Shown in pieces: positions 59,685 through 64,000 of a DNA stretch of 64,000 nt. The position numbers and the translations under genes were made by a program. How positions within the stretch are numbered: position 1 is the first letter of the stretch; every line of letters begins with the position of its first letter. Below the pieces are notes generated by a model, which saw nothing but the letters and a program-made list of their open reading frames with translations, did no database searches and was not told the DNA's origin. The DNA is taken from the NCBI GenBank assembly GCA_019448385.1, contig JAGTXO010000036.1, positions 186,001 through 250,000 of the forward strand, given 5' to 3'. The DNA comes from Diacronema lutheri. Taxonomy: Eukaryota > Haptophyta > Pavlovophyceae > Pavlovales > Pavlovaceae.

Positions 59685-62600
59685 CTCCCACACGAGCGCC
59701 GGCTGGTTGTACGTGTCGCCATGCGGTGCGCCGTCAAGGTGCGCCCACTGCTCCGAGCCCACGTGCGACGGGTGGAGCAGGAGGGCGCCCCCGCCGCCCG
59801 CGCCACCATGCGCAAACTGCCCGTCCGCGTACCCACTCGCACCCGTGCCGTACGCAGCCTCGTACGCGTAGGCCGAGTCGCTCTCGAAGAGGGCCTCTTC
59901 GTACGCGCGCGCCGCCTGCACGCGCCCCTGTGTGTCGATGACGAGCAGCGCGCAGAAGAGGGTGAGCTGCAGCACGTACAGGCAGCCGGTACAGCACGCG
60001 GCCGTCGTGCAGAAGAAGGAGTAGACGGGCAAGTCGACGGGCAGGCCGGTCATGAAGGCGATCTGAAGGGCGCGGGGCGAAGAGGCACGATGGAGGCGGG
60101 AAGCGATTGGGTGCGCGGTGCGCGCGACACGGCGTGAGGCGCACACGCCCAGCGCACACAGCGCGAGGTGCGGCTCGAGCAGCGCGCGGCGGCCGCACGC
60201 CTCACAAAGGTGGTGACGGTGGTGACAGTGATCGCAGTGCCCGACTCGGCGAGGGACATGGAGAGGCGCACGGCCACATCCTCGCTCTCGTCGATCCGGT
60301 CAAAGGTATCGACGATGATGATCATGTTGTCGACGGAGACGCCGAGCAGCATGAACGAGACGAGGGGCGTGACCGGAGAGATCGGGACGCCAAACAGCGC
60401 GGTCAGCCCAAAGCCCGACGACATCGACAACGCCGAGCAGAGCGCACACGAGAGCGAGAGCATGATGCGCACATTCGAGCCGCCGCCCAAGCCGCCGCCA
60501 CGCTCGTGCGCCTGCCCGTGCGCGTCGGAGCACGAGACGCGTGAGAGAGAGACGGTCACGTAGAAGATCACAAAGATGAAGGAGAAGGCGAGCAGCGGCG
60601 CGTCCTTTGTCACAAACGAGCCTGCCTCGTCCTCGTTGAGGCGCGTCGACCACCACGACACCTCAAGCGCCTCGCGCTGCGCCATGAGCGTCAACGAGTC
60701 ACGCAGCTTCGCGTGCCACAGCGCGTACCGGCCGTTGGAGTAGGCGGGCGCGGACGTGTTCAGGTAGAACTGGAGCATGAACGCATCGGTTGAGACGCGC
60801 TGCTGCTGCTCGTCGACGCTCGCCGCGCCCAGCTCCACGGTCCTGCGCTTGTGCGCGAGATAGAGGGTATGCTGCGGGTCAGGGTCGTCGTTCAGCGCTC
60901 CAAACTCGTACCGCCAGAGCTCGAGGAGCGAGGACACGGAGCATACGTTCTCGCCGAGCAAGGCCACGTACCAATTGACGCAGAACTCGTTGAGCTCGAT
61001 CGGGTCGGCGTGGCCGGCGCACGGCGCGTGCCCTCGCGCGTCGTCCGCGCACGGCGTGTTCGGCAGCGCGTCGAGCGTGATGATCTGCTTGTAGAGCTGG
61101 ATCGCCGAGGTGAGCGACGCACGGTTGATCATCGAGCCGCCCGCGCGCCGCTTCACCACCATCATGATCACGTCGGGCAGCGACCCAAATGTGGATGCGT
61201 ACCTCGCGCGCATGCCGGCCATTGCCGTCTTCTGCGGCAAGAAGAGGATCGACGAGTCAGCCTCGAAGCGCATCCGCACCAGCCCCGCAGTCAGCACGAC
61301 CGCGAAGCCGCACGACAGCGCGATCGTCCGCCACGGGTTGCGCGCGACGGCGAAGCCGAGCGAGCGGAAGAAGGGGACCATGAATGTCTTGCAACCGCCG
61401 CCCATCGTGCCTGCGCCCGCGCCCGCGCCTGCGCCACTCCTCGTGCCGCTCAGCTCGCGCGCGCCGTGCCCGCCGCCGCGCTTGGCGGCGAGCGCGTCCT
61501 CGTGCCTGCCGAAGCCCGCGTGCGCCTCGCCGTGCGCGCCGCCGCCGTGCGCGTCGTAACCGCCGCCGTGCGCGCCGTAACCGCCGCCGTGCGCGCCGTA
61601 ACCGCCGCCGTGCGCGTACGCGTGCGGTGTGGGCGCGACCTGCCTGTCGCGCGCGCGCTGCTGAATCGTTGTTGCGGCCAGGTGGTGCACTGGGTGCATC
61701 AAGGCGCCCTGGTCGGTCACGAGGTGGGGCGGGTGCGCGTGTGCCCCACCGTGGGTGCTCGAGAAGCTCGTGGCGCCGTTGACCGCGCAGAGCGGCGGCG
61801 GGGCGCACGAGGAACCGTAACCGTCCTCTCGCCACGTGGCGGCAGCCGCGGCCGCTGCCGACGTCTGCTGCTGCTGATGCTGCCGAAAGCTTTTGCCGCG
61901 GCCGGGCGAGCGCGGCGATACGAGCGACATGGAGCGGCCGCCCTTGGCAACGAGGTAGGCGAGCAGGGCGCACAAGGCCATCGAGCCAACGTAGATGCCC
62001 AGACCACCGTACACATACCTGATGAAACGGCCAGTCGGGAAGGGTACGAGCGGGCGGGCGGGCAAGCGGGTGGGCACGGGAGACGGGCGGGCATTCCGGG
62101 AGACGGGCGGGCATTCCGGGAGGCGCGCGAGTGGGCGGGCGGGCGGGCGGGCGCAGTGCAGGTGCGTGGGCGAGGCGCGGCGCGGCCGCGCGCTCGCGGC
62201 GCGGCGCGGCCGCGCACGTCTTGATCGAGATCTTGCGCCAGAGCGGCAGAGGATTCTCCGGCTGCTGCGGCTCATCCTCTCCCTCGTCCTCGGGTTTAAA
62301 TTCGATCAGCTGCGTGATCGACGCGTTCAGCTGTGGGATGTGAGCCGCGTAGACGTGGATGCGCGACGCGCCACCCTGCGGCTCGAAGAAGAGCCCATCC
62401 GACGCGCAGCGGAAGACGCCGTCGTTCGCGTTCACCCTGCCGAGCACCGTCTGCCTCACAGTGCCTGGCAGTGCGAGGTGATGACCTGACAGCTGGTACG
62501 ACTCGCGTCCGTCCAACTCAGCGGATGACTCGGAGACGACCTCGTACCTGCGCGCGAGGGCAAACGGGAGTGCGCGCGCGCGGGGAGCCGGTGCCAACAG

Positions 62601-63548
62601 GCGGGCGGCGCCGGCTTGAGGAGCGAGGGCGCGGCCGCGGCCACACCACCGGCTGCGCGCTCGCGCGCGCGCGATCCCGCGGCGAATGCGCGCGCCGGGC
62701 GGCGTGCCGCTGCGCCGCCGCGCGCACCAGCCGGATTTGCCGGGCGGGTGCGGGTATGGCGAGAGCTGCATCATGATGATCATCCGCGGGCAGTTGCCAC
62801 TGATCAGGTCGTCGAGCACCAGCTTGTCCTTGCCCGAGAGCTGGCCGGTCGCTGGCATGAACGCCTTGCGCGGGCACGATGGCTGCGGCGAGCCGATGAG
62901 GCAGCATTCCCATTTGGGCGTGTGCTCCGTGGTGTAGCACCACGCGCACGAGTCCCACGAGAGCGCGCGGCAGTAGTTGTGCTCGCCGAGGCCCTGCCAT
63001 GCGTTGGACTCGCTCGGCGCGTGCGGGTGGTGGTGTGGCACCTGCTCGGACCACTTCTGGCACGTGTACCCGCTCAGCGTCGTGTTGACGAAGCCGCGGT
63101 AGTCGGAGCGGTCCTCGTGCACAAAGCACTCGTTCGCCACTTTCGGGTCCAGCGGCCGCGCGTGCAGCGCGTTGCGCCGCGCGCCCGGCGCGTGCGGGCT
63201 CGCGTCCGCAGGCTCGTCCGGCAGGCAGTGGTACGCGTGGAAGTTGACGTGCGACTGCACCGACTGGTCGTACGTCATGGACGAGGTGACCACCACGTTC
63301 GAGCACTCGGCGTGCGCGAGCGCCGTGCGGATCGCAGTCTCGCACTCGCTCGAGCACAGCGCCTTGGTCTCCGAGTCGGTCGCCTTGCAGGCCTTCCACA
63401 CCTGATCGAGGACGTTGAGGCACATCTTGTGGTTCTGCACGGAGAGCTCGCCCTCCGCGGGCGGGAGCGCGCTTTGCGCGACGGCGGCTGGCGCCGCGAG
63501 CACCGCGCACGCCAGCGCGAGCGCCCAACCCAGCTCGCGCGCGCGCAT
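56352..63548 (-). CDS. Patched/NPC1-class RND membrane protein with kringle and ShK-type domains
   Basis: Eight exons: 62728-63548, 62218-62547, 60206-62018, 58809-60062, 57433-58661, 57205-57313, 56862-57031 and 56352-56715, giving 2,029 residues. A signal peptide is followed by a kringle (residues 141-225: DYRGFVNTTLSGYTCQKW, GEHNYCRA, CAWCYTT). After one helix come the RND core (FFRSLGFAVARNPWRTIALS, FEADSSILFLP) and sterol-sensing-type helices (PLLAFSFIFVIFYVTVSLS; VSFMLLGVSVDNMIIIVDTF). The second half repeats this order, ends with GLAIDYSVHLGHAYY, and carries an ShK-type Cys domain (57717-57850, KMCPVTCGLC). Large Gly/His and poly-Gln inserts are present. Transport of sterols or other lipids is inferred from the family. 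Confidence 0.82.
57056..57096 (-). repeat. Intronic 9-bp tandem repeat
   Basis: About four copies of GGTCCGACG in the intron 57032-57204 of the Patched-class gene. Confidence 0.8.
61553..61620 (-). repeat. In-frame 21-bp tandem repeat (GGGYGAH)
   Basis: Three to four copies of a 21-bp unit coding GGGYGAH or GGGYDAH in the cytoplasmic linker of the Patched-class protein. CAG-type poly-Gln runs also occur in the same protein near 59262-59280 and 59652-59682. Confidence 0.85.
62066..62122. repeat. Intronic 20-bp direct repeat
   Basis: GGGAGACGGGCGGGCATTCC occurs twice in tandem in the intron 62019-62217, within a run of GCGGGCGGGC-like sequence. Confidence 0.7.
62874..63128 (-). other. Kringle-domain coding segment
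   Basis: Residues 141-225 of the Patched-class protein. It preserves kringle landmarks in order: first Cys, Y-R-G, T-x-SG-xx-C-xx-W, P-H-H-H, GL-xx-HNYCR, C-xW-CYT, final Cys pair. All lie in exon 1, so no splice choice is involved. Confidence 0.8.
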
Positions 63549-63622
63549 CCCTGCGTCGCGCGCTGGCGCCAGCCAGCAGCCAAGAACCCGGCGCGCTCGA
63601 ATTTCAAAATGGGCGCGTACCT

Positions 63623-64000
63623 ATGGAGGAGCTTTTGTCGAGTCCATTCGCGATGGAGTCGACGATGGGAGGGGTGGAGTCGGAAGTCGCGCTCGAGGTC
63701 GTTGCGCTGCGGTGCCCGCTCACGCAACGACGGCTCCGCCAGCCGTGCCGGACGAGATGGTGTGAGCACGCGGCCGCGTTCTGCAGCACCTCCGTGCCGC
63801 ACCTCCGTGCGCTCGCCGACGGGAGCCTTGCGTGCCCCGTGTGCTCGGTGACGTTCCGCTCGCCGTCCGAGCTCGTGGTGGACGAGAGGCTCACAATCTT
63901 CTTGTCGGAGCATGCCTCGCAGCAGGGCGCGGCGGTGGTGCGTCAGGCCGATGGCAGCTTCGCGTACAGCCTCGCGCGCCCGCCCAAGCCGCGCCCACGG
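63623..64000 (+). CDS. SP-RING (MIZ-type) SUMO ligase-like protein, partial at right edge
   Basis: An open frame from the ATG at 63623 to the end of the window (126 residues). It contains a zinc-binding signature like that of SIZ/PIAS and NSE2 SUMO ligases: LRCPLTQRRLRQPCRTRWC, then CEHAAAF, then LACPVCSVTF. The 'CPL...R...P.R...C.H...F' order with a final CPVC is the SP-RING pattern. The N terminus is acidic and short, which would suit NSE2/MMS21 or a minimal SIZ; the SAP and PINIT domains of SIZ/PIAS are not seen upstream. The start is 74 bp from the divergent Patched-class gene. Confidence 0.65.
   Translation, partial: MEELLSSPFAMESTMGGVESEVALEVVALRCPLTQRRLRQPCRTRWCEHAAAFCSTSVPHLRALADGSLACPVCSVTFRSPSELVVDERLTIFLSEHASQQGAAVVRQADGSFAYSLARPPKPRPR

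Noticed and set aside
57537-60137. Plus-strand open frame of 866 codons opposite the Patched-class gene
   Set aside because: Arg/Val/Ala-rich with no domain pattern; it mirrors the third positions of a well-supported gene on the other strand and is expected at this GC content.
1-64000. tRNA, rRNA, CRISPR arrays, bacterial operons or viral genes
   Set aside because: I looked for cloverleaf-like sequences, rRNA cores, regular spacers and Shine-Dalgarno-led operons and saw none; all supported genes are eukaryotic.

Overview
The window is nuclear DNA of a very GC-rich photosynthetic or recently photosynthetic protist, most likely a haptophyte-type alga. This is inferred from eukaryotic gene families (WDR59, BET, NIPP1, XPF, RAD51, NMT, EMC5, NDUFA1, NTF2, PDH E1-alpha), spliceosomal introns of about 85-380 bp, a flagellar dynein assembly factor (DAW1/ODA16) implying flagella, a DUF1995 family protein typical of plastid proteins, and a minority of GC-AG introns alongside GT-AG introns whose donor is usually GTGCGC. 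The species cannot be fixed from the sequence alone. Because GC is so high, long antisense open frames are everywhere; only frames with recognisable or protein-like composition are annotated.

Layout. 1-11 kb: the 3' end of an unknown gene, a WDR59-like GATOR2 protein (-), a 2.74-kb mariner-type element with 438-bp inverted repeats and TA flanks, a BET double-bromodomain protein (+), a small membrane protein (-), a NIPP1-like FHA protein (+) and a ubiquitin C-terminal hydrolase (-). 11-25 kb: XPF nuclease, a RING-CH membrane protein, a chromodomain protein, malic enzyme, a small TPR-like protein, a CAP-domain protein (-) and ECD/SGT1. 25-38 kb: two nearly identical inverted copies of a pentameric ligand-gated channel gene flank DAW1, a coiled-coil protein, a GT8/GT13 glycosyltransferase pair, NTF2, PDH E1-alpha with an extra N-terminal peripheral-subunit-binding-like domain, and a TPR protein. 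38-51 kb: a coiled-coil gene, a membrane hybrid histidine kinase, another coiled-coil gene, RAD51, complex I NDUFA1, a DUF1995 protein, an unknown secretory or plastid protein, N-myristoyltransferase and EMC5. 51-64 kb: a FERM/polyproline/WH2 protein, a 2,029-residue Patched/NPC1-class protein carrying a kringle and an ShK-type domain, and the 5' end of an SP-RING SUMO ligase-like gene.

The genes are mostly unrelated housekeeping functions, but they are packed tightly and many form head-to-head pairs whose start codons are only 46-270 bp apart, so bidirectional promoters are likely. The most unusual items are the kringle-Patched-ShK protein, the PSBD-E1-alpha fusion, the FERM-WH2 architecture, the inverted channel duplication, and the mariner-type element lodged in the promoter between WDR59 and BET.
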